A DNA stretch of 64,000 nucleotides from Paenibacillus turicensis (lineage in GTDB: Bacteria; Bacillota; Bacilli; Paenibacillales; Paenibacillaceae), in assembly GCF_017873435.1 (NCBI RefSeq), contig NZ_JAGGKG010000003.1, positions 186,001-250,000 on the forward strand. Reading direction: 5' to 3'. The notes beneath the pieces are model-generated. The model was not told the origin of the DNA. It ran no database searches and saw only the letters and a list, made by a program, of their open reading frames with translations. The translations under genes and the position numbers were made by a program. How positions within the stretch are numbered: position 1 is the stretch's first letter; each line of letters begins with the position of its first letter. Positions 36,453 through 45,050 of the stretch are shown in pieces.

Positions 36453-36677
36453 TTAGTAACCAAAATTAAGATGCGTGTTTTAATAGCTATAGTGGGGGAG
36501 CTACAGTCCAGAGGGTGCCTTCGACCGCTGTTAAATCTTGATTTCCTTGAATTTAAATTTATTAGAATGAAATCACGCTTTAAAGGCGGGCGCTGTCGCT
36601 TCTCCACCATCCCTCTGTCCTTTCGCTACGACTCTGTAGGTGGTTAAACTAAATCTTAAAAATGATTCCTAATTATT
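36448..36677 (+). repeat. Structured dispersed repeat, copy D
   Basis: Diverged copy overlapping the stop of the binding-protein gene, bounded by AATAATTAG (36448-36456) and CTAATTATT (36669-36677) rather than GGCTC ends. The family core is clear: CAGAGGG (36509-36515) pairs 7/7 with CCCTCTG (36611-36617), and inner stem TTAAATCTTGAT (36531-36542) pairs 10/12 with ATCACGCTTTAA (36572-36583). The conserved words TTCGACCGCTGTTA and CTTCTCCACCATCCCTCT flank the stems. It separates the binding protein from the rest of its transporter operon. Confidence 0.7.
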
Positions 36678-36693
36678 TACTCGCAGTATATAG

Positions 36694-36732
36694 AGGGAGA
36701 GGGTAGCAAATGCCTCTCCCCCTTTATTTTTA
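36694..36732 (+). terminator. Hairpin between binding protein and nucleoside hydrolase
   Basis: GGGAGAGG pairs with CCTCTCCC around a 10-nt loop, followed by CCTTTATTTTTAT. A partial terminator here would give more binding protein than transporter, a common arrangement. Confidence 0.6.
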
Positions 36733-36758
36733 TGATCATGATGAGGGGGCTTGGCGTT

Positions 36759-37709
36759 ATGCGAAAAAAAGTAATTCTTGATGTAGATACAGGCGTTGAT
36801 GATGCACTTGGAATTATTTTAGCAGTAGGCTCTGAACAGCTTGATATTGTTGGCATCACAACGGTGAACGGGAATGTATCCTGTGAACAAGCGACGATAA
36901 ATACTTGCAAAATATTGCAATTACTTCATCTGGGGGAGTTTATCCCCGTGATCGCTGGTTCAACTCAACCATTAATTCGTAAGCCACATTTTGAGCATCG
37001 AGTACACGGTAATGATGGTATCGGAGGCGCATTGGCAGATATGGATGTGCATGTGGGGGATACAGCAGGATTTGGTCCTGACTATATCATCGATCAGGTG
37101 ATGAAAAACAAAGGTGAGATCACTTTAATCATGACAGGACCATTAACGAATTTGGCGCTTGCCATTATGAAATGTCCTGAGCTTGTCCAGCATGTAAAAG
37201 AGGTTATTGTGATGGGAGGCGTCGTTCAGGGCTATGGTAACGTGACTCCTACTGCTGAATACAACATGTACGTCGATCCAGAAGCAGCCAAGCTTGTCTT
37301 ACATGCTGGATTTACCTCATTAACATTAGTGGGTCTTGATGTGACAAGAAGAGCTTTATTAACTCAGGAGCATATTGCACAGCTTAATGAAAGCCCGATT
37401 AAAGACTATATTGTGCAGAGCACAGCAGCGTATACTCAGCGTTATTATGAACGAAATGCAGTTTTTGCATGTGTACTTCATGATCCTTTAGCGGTAGGTG
37501 TAGCAATTTCTAAAGGGGTAGTGAGTACTGCCCATTATTATGTTGATGTAGAAACAAAAAGTGAGCTATGCGATGGACAAACCGTATGCGATTTCCAAAA
37601 TCGCTTGCAAGCCTCTCCTAATGCTTATGTATGCACAGATATAAATGAAGAAGCCTTTTTACAGCTTTTTATACAAGCTATAGCGCTAGCTGGTGAAAAA
37701 TATGCTTAA
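36759..37709 (+). CDS. Nucleoside hydrolase (inosine-uridine family)
   Basis: Cytoplasmic enzyme splitting ribonucleosides into base and ribose. N-terminal Ca-binding DVDTGVDDALGI, then TTVNGNVSCEQATINT, MTGPLTNLALA and VMGGVVQGYGNVTP are signatures of the family, about 316 aa. Base specificity cannot be read from sequence. An in-frame ATG at 36732 exists, but AGGGGG is 9 nt before ATG 36759, where homology starts. It is encoded between a binding protein and transporter permeases, implying that nucleosides enter by this transporter and are cleaved on entry. Confidence 0.92.
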   Translation: MRKKVILDVDTGVDDALGIILAVGSEQLDIVGITTVNGNVSCEQATINTCKILQLLHLGEFIPVIAGSTQPLIRKPHFEHRVHGNDGIGGALADMDVHVGDTAGFGPDYIIDQVMKNKGEITLIMTGPLTNLALAIMKCPELVQHVKEVIVMGGVVQGYGNVTPTAEYNMYVDPEAAKLVLHAGFTSLTLVGLDVTRRALLTQEHIAQLNESPIKDYIVQSTAAYTQRYYERNAVFACVLHDPLAVGVAISKGVVSTAHYYVDVETKSELCDGQTVCDFQNRLQASPNAYVCTDINEEAFLQLFIQAIALAGEKYA

Positions 37710-37730
37710 TAAGGAACGGAGTTAACAATC

Positions 37731-38552
37731 ATGAAAAAGAAAGTTATTTATTTGTTATTGCTACCGGGGCTATTGTTTTTAACCGCATTTATGTTAGTTC
37801 CGTTATTGTTTACGGTAGTCGGTACATTTTTTCAAGAAGGACAGTTTACGATAAGCGGCTATAGTTATTTTTTTAAGGACCCTTATTTTTTGAAAATACT
37901 GTGGACCACACTTCGTGTAAGCCTACTTACTACTCTTATTTGTATTGTGCTTGGTTTTCCAGTAGCCTACTACATTTCAAAGCAAAGTCCAAGAAAAAAA
38001 GGATTATTACTCGCACTAGCTATTTTCCCACTGCTTACTAGCTCTGTTGTTCGCTCGTTTAGCTGGATGATTATATTAGGTAAAAAAGGCTTGTTTAATA
38101 ATGCTTTAATTTCCCTCGGAATTATTTCTGAACCGCTTGAAATTTTATATACACCTACAGCAATGATGATCGGTTTAGTTCATTTATTTTTGCCATTAAT
38201 TATTATGACTCTTGTAGGCGTATTAGAAAATATTGATCCAGATTTAATTAAAGCGGCGGAAAGCTTAGGGGCAAAACGATTTACAGCGTTTTATAAGGTT
38301 ATTGTTCCTTTAAGTGTACCCGGCCTAATTATGGGTAGCATTCTTGTGTTTGTAGGGAGCTTAACGGCATATACAACGCCAGCTTTACTTGGTGGCAAGC
38401 AACGTGTGTTATCTACCTTCTTATATCAAAATGCAATGACCTTAAACGATTGGCAGCGTGCTTCTGTGTTAGCGGTCATTATGATGGTCATTACCTTTGC
38501 TGTCATTACAGTGATGAGTAAACTAGCGACTAGATTAAATCCGAAGGGGTGA
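37731..38552 (+). CDS. ABC transporter permease, PotB-like
   Basis: 273-aa inner-membrane permease with six hydrophobic segments and the cytoplasmic EAA loop (KAAESLGAKRFTAFYKVIVPL). It belongs to the polyamine/Fe/opine-type importer class and pairs with the next permease. It starts 21 nt after the nucleoside hydrolase. Substrate is inferred only from context. Confidence 0.87.
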   Translation: MKKKVIYLLLLPGLLFLTAFMLVPLLFTVVGTFFQEGQFTISGYSYFFKDPYFLKILWTTLRVSLLTTLICIVLGFPVAYYISKQSPRKKGLLLALAIFPLLTSSVVRSFSWMIILGKKGLFNNALISLGIISEPLEILYTPTAMMIGLVHLFLPLIIMTLVGVLENIDPDLIKAAESLGAKRFTAFYKVIVPLSVPGLIMGSILVFVGSLTAYTTPALLGGKQRVLSTFLYQNAMTLNDWQRASVLAVIMMVITFAVITVMSKLATRLNPKG

Positions 38553-38556
38553 GGAA

Positions 38557-39345
38557 ATGTCCGAAAAAAATAGAGGTCTTCAAATTTTCACAATTTTAAT
38601 TTACGCCTTTTTGTTAGGCCCATTACTTATCATCGCGATTGCTTCCTTTGAACCCGGAAGTATTATGAAGTTTCCACCACAAGGCTTTTCTTTAAAGTGG
38701 TATCGGAATATTTTTGAAGTCAATATGTTTATGGAAACCTTCAAAATTTCCGTAATTGTTTCCATGCTAGGTAATCTTCTCGCTTTATTATTAGGTCTAC
38801 CAGCGGCGTATGCGCTTAGTCGATTCCAGTTTAAAGGGAAAAGCGCATTAAATTCCCTATTTGTATCGCCTATTTTGATTCCGGGTATTGTGCTTGGTTT
38901 TACAATGCTGAAGTACTTAATTATTTCATACAATTTACCCATTTATCTCTCATTATTGATTGGACATACCGTAATTATGCTGCCATTTATAATTCGCATC
39001 ATTGCATCAAGCTTGTCTAATTTTGATTTTGCGATTGAAGAAGCTTCGTTAAGTCTTGGAGCAGGGTGGCTCAAAACCTTTTTTACTGTGGTATTGCCAA
39101 ATATTAAGTCAGGCATTATTGCCGCGGTATTAATCGCTTTTCTAGAATCCTTTAATAATGTGGATATTTCCGTTTTTATGACGGGTCCTGGAATAAGCAC
39201 GTTACCTATTCAAATGTTAACGTATGTTGAAAATAATTTTGATCCTACCATAGCAGCAATCTCTGTTGTACTGATGATTTTTACAGGTGTATTTATGTTT
39301 GTGATTGAACGCTTAATGGGGTTATCCTACTTTACCAAACGATAA
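38557..39345 (+). CDS. ABC transporter permease, PotC-like
   Basis: 262 aa, six hydrophobic segments. EAA-type loop EEASLSLGAGWLKTFFTVVLP is near residue 165; FEPGSIMKFPPQGFSLKWY near the N-terminus is typical of PotC/YdcV permeases. It starts 4 nt after the PotB-like gene, with GAGGAA as ribosome site. Confidence 0.88.
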   Translation: MSEKNRGLQIFTILIYAFLLGPLLIIAIASFEPGSIMKFPPQGFSLKWYRNIFEVNMFMETFKISVIVSMLGNLLALLLGLPAAYALSRFQFKGKSALNSLFVSPILIPGIVLGFTMLKYLIISYNLPIYLSLLIGHTVIMLPFIIRIIASSLSNFDFAIEEASLSLGAGWLKTFFTVVLPNIKSGIIAAVLIAFLESFNNVDISVFMTGPGISTLPIQMLTYVENNFDPTIAAISVVLMIFTGVFMFVIERLMGLSYFTKR

Positions 39346-39360
39346 TGGAGGCATTTGCTC

Positions 39361-40422
39361 ATGGCATTGTTGAGTTTAGAAAACATCTCGGTTGCATACG
39401 ACCAACAATATATTTTAAAGGATTTTAACCTGAATATTGAAAAAGGAAATCTTATTTCTCTGTTAGGCCCAAGTGGTTGCGGTAAAACAACAACCTTACG
39501 TTTAATTGCTGGCTTCTTAGAAGCAAAGGAAGGCAAATTCTCACTTGGAGGAAAGGACTATACCCGTATCCCTGTGAACAAGCGTAACTTTGGATTTGTA
39601 TTTCAGAGCTATGCCTTATTCCCACATCTATCTATTTATGAAAATGTAGCCTTTGGGTTACGTCTACGCAAAATAACTGGCAAAGAGCTAGACCTCAAGG
39701 TACGTGAAATTTTAGAGGTTGTTAATTTGACCGGTTTTGAGAAGCGTTATCCTAAAGAATTGTCTGGTGGGCAACGCCAACGTGTAGCGATTGCTCGTGC
39801 GCTTGTTATTGAGCCTGAACTGTTGTTGTTTGATGAACCTTTAAGTAATCTTGATGCGAATCTAAGAGTGAATATGCGTACTGAAATTCGCCGAATACAG
39901 CAGCAGCTTGGAATTACGACGGTTTATGTGTCACATGATCAGGAGGAATGCTTCTCCATTTCAGATCAGGTTGCGATTATGAATAAAGGCGTGATTGAGC
40001 AATTAGGTGATCCTTCTACAATTTTTAAATATCCTCAGACAGAATTCGTAGCTAGATTTATTGGATTTAACAATTTTATTGAATTTGAAACAAGAAATGA
40101 TGTAGCTGATGCCATCTCATTGTCTGTCAAGGATTATAATTTCAATGTTGTAAAGGAAACCGCAAGAGGATTACAGCAAGGGAAAAAGGGGGCTATTCGT
40201 CCAGACGATATTATGTTGTTTTTACCAGGAGAACAGCAGGAAGCTACTAATACCCTCTCTGCGACCATCAAGGTAAGCACCTTCCTTGGACGTAGTTATC
40301 AATATGTCGTCGATACAGAGCTAGGGGAATTTACGGTGAATCATGAGAGTATTATGCCATATTTAGCAGGACAACAGGTGCTTGTTTATTTTCCTCCTGA
40401 AAAGCTTGTGCTTGTAGATTAG
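39361..40422 (+). CDS. ABC transporter ATP-binding protein, PotA-like
   Basis: 353-aa ATPase energising the two permeases. Walker A GPSGCGKTT, Q-loop FVFQSYALFPHL, signature LSGGQRQRVAIARAL, Walker B LLLFDEPLSNLDA, switch His in VSHDQEE. The C-terminal about 100 residues form a TOBE-type regulatory domain (RPDDIMLFL). TTG 39355 is in frame but too close to GGAGG (39347-39351); ATG 39361 is preferred. Confidence 0.9.
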   Translation: MALLSLENISVAYDQQYILKDFNLNIEKGNLISLLGPSGCGKTTTLRLIAGFLEAKEGKFSLGGKDYTRIPVNKRNFGFVFQSYALFPHLSIYENVAFGLRLRKITGKELDLKVREILEVVNLTGFEKRYPKELSGGQRQRVAIARALVIEPELLLFDEPLSNLDANLRVNMRTEIRRIQQQLGITTVYVSHDQEECFSISDQVAIMNKGVIEQLGDPSTIFKYPQTEFVARFIGFNNFIEFETRNDVADAISLSVKDYNFNVVKETARGLQQGKKGAIRPDDIMLFLPGEQQEATNTLSATIKVSTFLGRSYQYVVDTELGEFTVNHESIMPYLAGQQVLVYFPPEKLVLVD

Positions 40423-40492
40423 ATTTGTCAGAAGTTGAAGGATGGTTGAGTACAGCTGAAATACAGCACAAGGGATGGAGGTGCTTGCAATT

Positions 40493-42211
40493 ATGCAGGT
40501 TGATTTAGTAGTCAGTGACGTTAAGGTTTTTAATAGTTATCTCAAAAAATTTATTACAGGTAATGTTGCTATATTAAATGGTCATTTTTTATATATTAGT
40601 GATTGTGCCAAAGGGGCACACGAAGCCATAGAGGGCATCAAAGTGATTGATGGGCGCGGGCAATATATGATTCCAGGCCTAATAGATATTCATCTTCATA
40701 TTGAGAGTACAATGGTTACGCCTCAAAGCTTTTCTTATGGCTTAATTCGTAATGGTGTCACTACGATTGTGCCAGAGCCCCATGAGATGGCCAATGTGTT
40801 TGGTGTCGAGGGTGTTAAAGAAATGATTAAGGTAAGCCAAGACTGTATTGTAGATATGATGTACGCAATTCCAAGCTCTGTACCCGCTACTGCGATGGAA
40901 ACAACCGGTGGAAGTATAGAAATACAAGATATTGATGAATTACTTCGTGATGAGGATATGAAATGCCTTGGCGAAATTATGAACTATGTGGATATAATTA
41001 ATGATCCTAATTGTAAAACGAATCAAATTTTAAATCATGTACGTAAACATTATCCTGACCTCATTATTGAAGGACATTGTCCTAAGGTGATGGATCTTGA
41101 TTTGCACCGTATTATTTATAGTGGTGTTGGTTCAGATCATACGCATCAAAGTATAGAAGGTATGGAAGCAAGAATTTCTGCAGGGATGTTTATTGAATTG
41201 CAGGAAAAATCAATGACCCAAGATATTATCGATTATTTATTACAACACGATGTAGCAGAGCATTTTTGCTTTGTCACTGACGATGTTATGGCAGACTCCT
41301 TTGTGGATCAGGGTCATTTGAATCATATTGTTACTAAAGCGATTCAGATGGGGATGTCTCCTGAGCAAGCCATTTATGCCGCAACCTTTACGCCTGCGAA
41401 ACGGATGAATATGTATGATCGTGGGGTGATTGCTCCAGGTAAGTTAGCAGATTTTGTGTTGCTCTCTGATTTAAATCGCTTTGAGATTAATCAAGTATTC
41501 AAATCAGGACAAGCTGTATATGATAAGTCACAAGCATATCATCAGCCTCAGACTGAACGGAATTTTCCAGATCATTTCTATCAAAGTGTGAAGCTAGGTT
41601 TACTAGATATAGATGATTTTAGTGTGAAAACGATGAGCATGGAAAGCGAGCTAGTCTGTAGGGTGATGATGGTGAAGGATGGTTCTACGTTTACAGAGGA
41701 GCATCATGCTTCATTTTCAGTAGAAAAAGGAATGATAGCCTGGGAGCAGAGCGAATATGGAATGATTGCGACCTTTGAGCGTTATGGTAAAAACGGGAAT
41801 CGTGCGTATGGCTTTATAGGTGGGGATACGATTAAACGTGGTGCAATTGCCACTACCTATTCTCATGACAATCATAACTTACTTGTGGTAGGTAGAAATG
41901 CAGAAGATATGGTATTAGCCGCAAATGAAGTGATTCAAGGTCAAGGTGGCTTTTGTGTCGTGGAGGATGGAAAAGTGCTTGCGCATGTTGCCTTGCCTGT
42001 TGGCGGTATTTTAACGGAAGCTCCATTAGATGAAGCTGCAAAACAAGTTAAGCAATTGCGAGAAGCGATGGAATCTTTAGGTTATCAGCATTATAATCCG
42101 ATCATGTCGATTAGTACACATTCATTACCTGTCAGTCCAGCGTTAAAAATTACAGATTATGGTCTTATTGATGTCAATAAAGGTATAGTAGTTCCGTTAG
42201 TTGTAGAATAA
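40493..42211 (+). CDS. adeC: Adenine deaminase
   Basis: Amidohydrolase-superfamily metalloenzyme turning adenine into hypoxanthine and ammonia for purine salvage. Metal ligands are in GLIDIHLHIEST, with further family blocks VPEPHEMANVFG, IIEGHCP, FVTDDVMADSF and the C-terminal ISTHSLPVSPALK. At 572 aa it has the usual length. ATG 40493 is 9 nt after GGAGGTG, which contains the alternative ATG 40475. As the end of the transporter/nucleoside hydrolase run, it fits a nucleoside-to-base-to-hypoxanthine route. Confidence 0.93.
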   Translation: MQVDLVVSDVKVFNSYLKKFITGNVAILNGHFLYISDCAKGAHEAIEGIKVIDGRGQYMIPGLIDIHLHIESTMVTPQSFSYGLIRNGVTTIVPEPHEMANVFGVEGVKEMIKVSQDCIVDMMYAIPSSVPATAMETTGGSIEIQDIDELLRDEDMKCLGEIMNYVDIINDPNCKTNQILNHVRKHYPDLIIEGHCPKVMDLDLHRIIYSGVGSDHTHQSIEGMEARISAGMFIELQEKSMTQDIIDYLLQHDVAEHFCFVTDDVMADSFVDQGHLNHIVTKAIQMGMSPEQAIYAATFTPAKRMNMYDRGVIAPGKLADFVLLSDLNRFEINQVFKSGQAVYDKSQAYHQPQTERNFPDHFYQSVKLGLLDIDDFSVKTMSMESELVCRVMMVKDGSTFTEEHHASFSVEKGMIAWEQSEYGMIATFERYGKNGNRAYGFIGGDTIKRGAIATTYSHDNHNLLVVGRNAEDMVLAANEVIQGQGGFCVVEDGKVLAHVALPVGGILTEAPLDEAAKQVKQLREAMESLGYQHYNPIMSISTHSLPVSPALKITDYGLIDVNKGIVVPLVVE

Positions 42212-42320
42212 TGCGAATAATATCACGTCTCTTCTCATCATGGATTATGCATTCATTTGCTTCATTGGTTAGTTAAATAGATAATTAACATTATAAAGCT
42301 TTGTTGAGAGGGGAAACCTA

Positions 42321-43010
42321 ATGGAAATTCAGACGAAATCTATTGAACAATTAGTTGTAAGTCAACAAGATGACGCTTGGGAAGAGTGTAGAGCAATAAT
42401 CATAAATGGCAGTAACAGGTTAACCTTATTAGATGTCCCTACTTCCATTGGAGAGCAGACCTTATTAAATATACAGGTTTCTACTCGTTCTTATCTAGGT
42501 GTCATTGCTTATCATACAGGCGGGATACTTGTTGATCATGGTTGGATTAAGCTACTTGGTAGTCCACATGAAGATATTTTTGGCGACCTTGCTAGCTGGA
42601 ATGGTCTAGACACCAATCAACAATCTCCTCTGCAAAAGAAAATACAATTACCAATATTAGAAGGCATTTTTGTAATAGCTTACGATGTTTCAGGAGGATT
42701 TTTTGCATTAAATGGTGGGAAGCTTGGTCAATCAAAGACTGTATTTTATTTCGCGCCAGATTGTCTGGAGTGGGAAGATACAGAGCTAACTTATTCAGAG
42801 TTTATACAGTGGCTTGCAGATGGGGATTTAGCACTTTTTTATGAAACATGTCGCTTTGATGGTTGGCAAGAGAGGGTTCAACAGCTACAACCTGATGAAG
42901 TATTATCTTATTATCCGCCTCTCTGGACAAAAGAAGGCTCTGGGGCTAAAAGTGATAAAAAAAGCATTTCCATTGAAGAAGCATGGAAAAATGTAATAGA
43001 TCACATTTAA
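42321..43010 (+). CDS. DUF2625 family protein
   Basis: 229-aa soluble protein. STRSYLGVIAYHTGGILVDH, GGFFALNGGKLG, VFYFAPDCLEWEDTEL and FYPxLWTKEG-like YYPPLWTKEG match the DUF2625 family of unknown function, often found near polymorphic-toxin or SUKH-type immunity genes. GAGAGGGG precedes the ATG. It is the last gene of the inserted block; a strong terminator follows. Confidence 0.75.
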   Translation: MEIQTKSIEQLVVSQQDDAWEECRAIIINGSNRLTLLDVPTSIGEQTLLNIQVSTRSYLGVIAYHTGGILVDHGWIKLLGSPHEDIFGDLASWNGLDTNQQSPLQKKIQLPILEGIFVIAYDVSGGFFALNGGKLGQSKTVFYFAPDCLEWEDTELTYSEFIQWLADGDLALFYETCRFDGWQERVQQLQPDEVLSYYPPLWTKEGSGAKSDKKSISIEEAWKNVIDHI

Positions 43011-43058
43011 CATATTGTAGCCCAGTGTTGTTAATAATAAAAATAAACTTATTTGCTT

Positions 43059-43126
43059 AAATCAATGCAAGTTAGCACTCCCTTATATAAGTGGAAGTTC
43101 TCTCTGTGCATTGATTTTTTATTTTT
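43059..43126 (+). terminator. Terminator after the DUF2625 gene
   Basis: AAATCAATGCA (43059-43069) pairs perfectly with TGCATTGATTT (43107-43117), then TTTATTTTT. The 37-nt interior may form a further small stem. Confidence 0.8.
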
Positions 43127-43250
43127 ACTGATTCTTTCTTGATTCAAATGATCATATTGATTATTGTATTGCATAATTATAAGTGTATATGTATAATTAT
43201 TAACTATAATGATCACTCGGTTTTTGACTCGAATATACAGGTTTGTTGTC

Positions 43251-43279
43251 TTGACAAGTCACTGTAACTCTGTCATAAT
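43251..43279 (+). promoter_or_regulatory. Promoter of the pyr operon
   Basis: TTGACA (43251-43256), 17-bp spacer, CATAAT (43274-43279): a sigma-A promoter placed just before the PyrR leader. Confidence 0.75.
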
Positions 43280-43299
43280 CTATGTCAGCAAAGGCGTAA

Positions 43300-43477
43300 T
43301 CTACGTCTTGACATATGAACCTTTAATTCGGTCCCGTGAGGCTGGCAAGGTAACGTGAATGTAGCGATAGGAGCATACTGTCTATTTGGGCAGGTCATCT
43401 CCTGTTGCTCATGAGGACATAAGTGAAATCACTATGTCCGGGACTCCTTGTCTGAATCAGGCAAGGAGTCTTTTTTT
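43300..43477 (+). ncRNA. PyrR-responsive attenuator leader
   Basis: The PyrR-binding loop is recognisable as TTCGGTCCCGTGAGGCTGGC (within 43321-43350). The terminator GACTCCTTG...CAAGGAGTC with seven T's is at 43442-43477. In the known mechanism PyrR with UMP stabilises the anti-antiterminator stem, so the terminator forms and pyr expression falls. Only one such leader is present because pyrR and pyrB overlap with no pyrP between them. Confidence 0.88.
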
Positions 43478-43499
43478 GTAACCAGAAGGCATTTGATGA

Positions 43500-44101
<602 letters not shown>

Positions 44102-44102
<1 letters not shown>

Positions 44103-45013
44103 TGAGTATTTTATCCTCGACCTTAAAAGAACACAGCTTGCTTGGACTTAAGGAGCTAAGCGCCTCTGAAATTACGTCAATCCTAGATCGTGCTGATTAT
44201 TGGGATCGACAGGAGCAAAAGCTTGTTCCAGCGCTAGCGAATAAATTTGTTGCCAACATGTTTTTTGAAAGCAGTACACGTACAAGATTTTCGTTTGAAA
44301 TGGCTGAGAAGCGTTTAGGAGCTCAGGTGCTTAACTTCGCTGCTGCGAACTCTAGTCTGGAAAAAGGCGAATCGATTTTGGATACGGTAAGAACGTTGGA
44401 AGCGATGGGGATGGACGCTGGAGTTATCCGACTAAAACCAGTAGGCATGTTACAGGAGCTTGCAGAGCGAGTATCGATGCCATTGATCAATGCAGGGGAT
44501 GGGAATAACGAGCATCCGACACAAGCTTTATTAGACCTGTATACGATGAAAAAACACTTTGGCGAAATTAAAGGCTTAAAGGTATCCATCATCGGGGACA
44601 TCAAGCATAGCCGAGTGGCGCGCTCCAATCTATGGGCACTACAAAAATTAGGAGCAGAGGTCAAATTTACAGCACCTGATGTTTTTAAAGCGCCTGAGCT
44701 AGAAGCTTATGCTCCTTACGTATCTATAGATGAAGCGATGTGCTCTGATGTAGTTATGATGTTAAGGGTTCAGCTTGAACGTCATCACGAAGGAATTATA
44801 GGCTCTACTGAGCAATATCGCTTGCAGTATGGATTAACAGAGGAAAGAGCGGCGAAGCTTGCACCCCATGTTGTCATTATGCATCCTGCACCAATTAACC
44901 GAAATGTAGAAATCGATGATGCAGTTGTCGAGCATGCACAATCAAGAATTTTTAAGCAAATGTCAAATGGCGTGCCTATTCGGATGGCTGTCACTGAACG
45001 TGCGTTGAGATAA
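44102..45013 (+). CDS. pyrB: PyrB, aspartate carbamoyltransferase catalytic chain
   Basis: Condenses carbamoyl phosphate and aspartate in UMP synthesis. FFESSTRTRFSFEMAE binds carbamoyl phosphate; HPTQALLDLYT and HPAPINRNVEI are conserved. 303 aa, no regulatory pyrI beside it. It directly follows pyrR, lacking the uracil permease gene found in B. subtilis. Confidence 0.97.
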
Positions 45014-45050
45014 CCAAATAGCATCATTTAAATAAATCGGAGGTTTTTAG

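Noticed and set aside
36170-36610. 146-codon minus-strand ORF over the binding protein and copy D
   Set aside because: Mostly antisense to the lipoprotein gene and partly in the structured repeat; composition is not protein-like.
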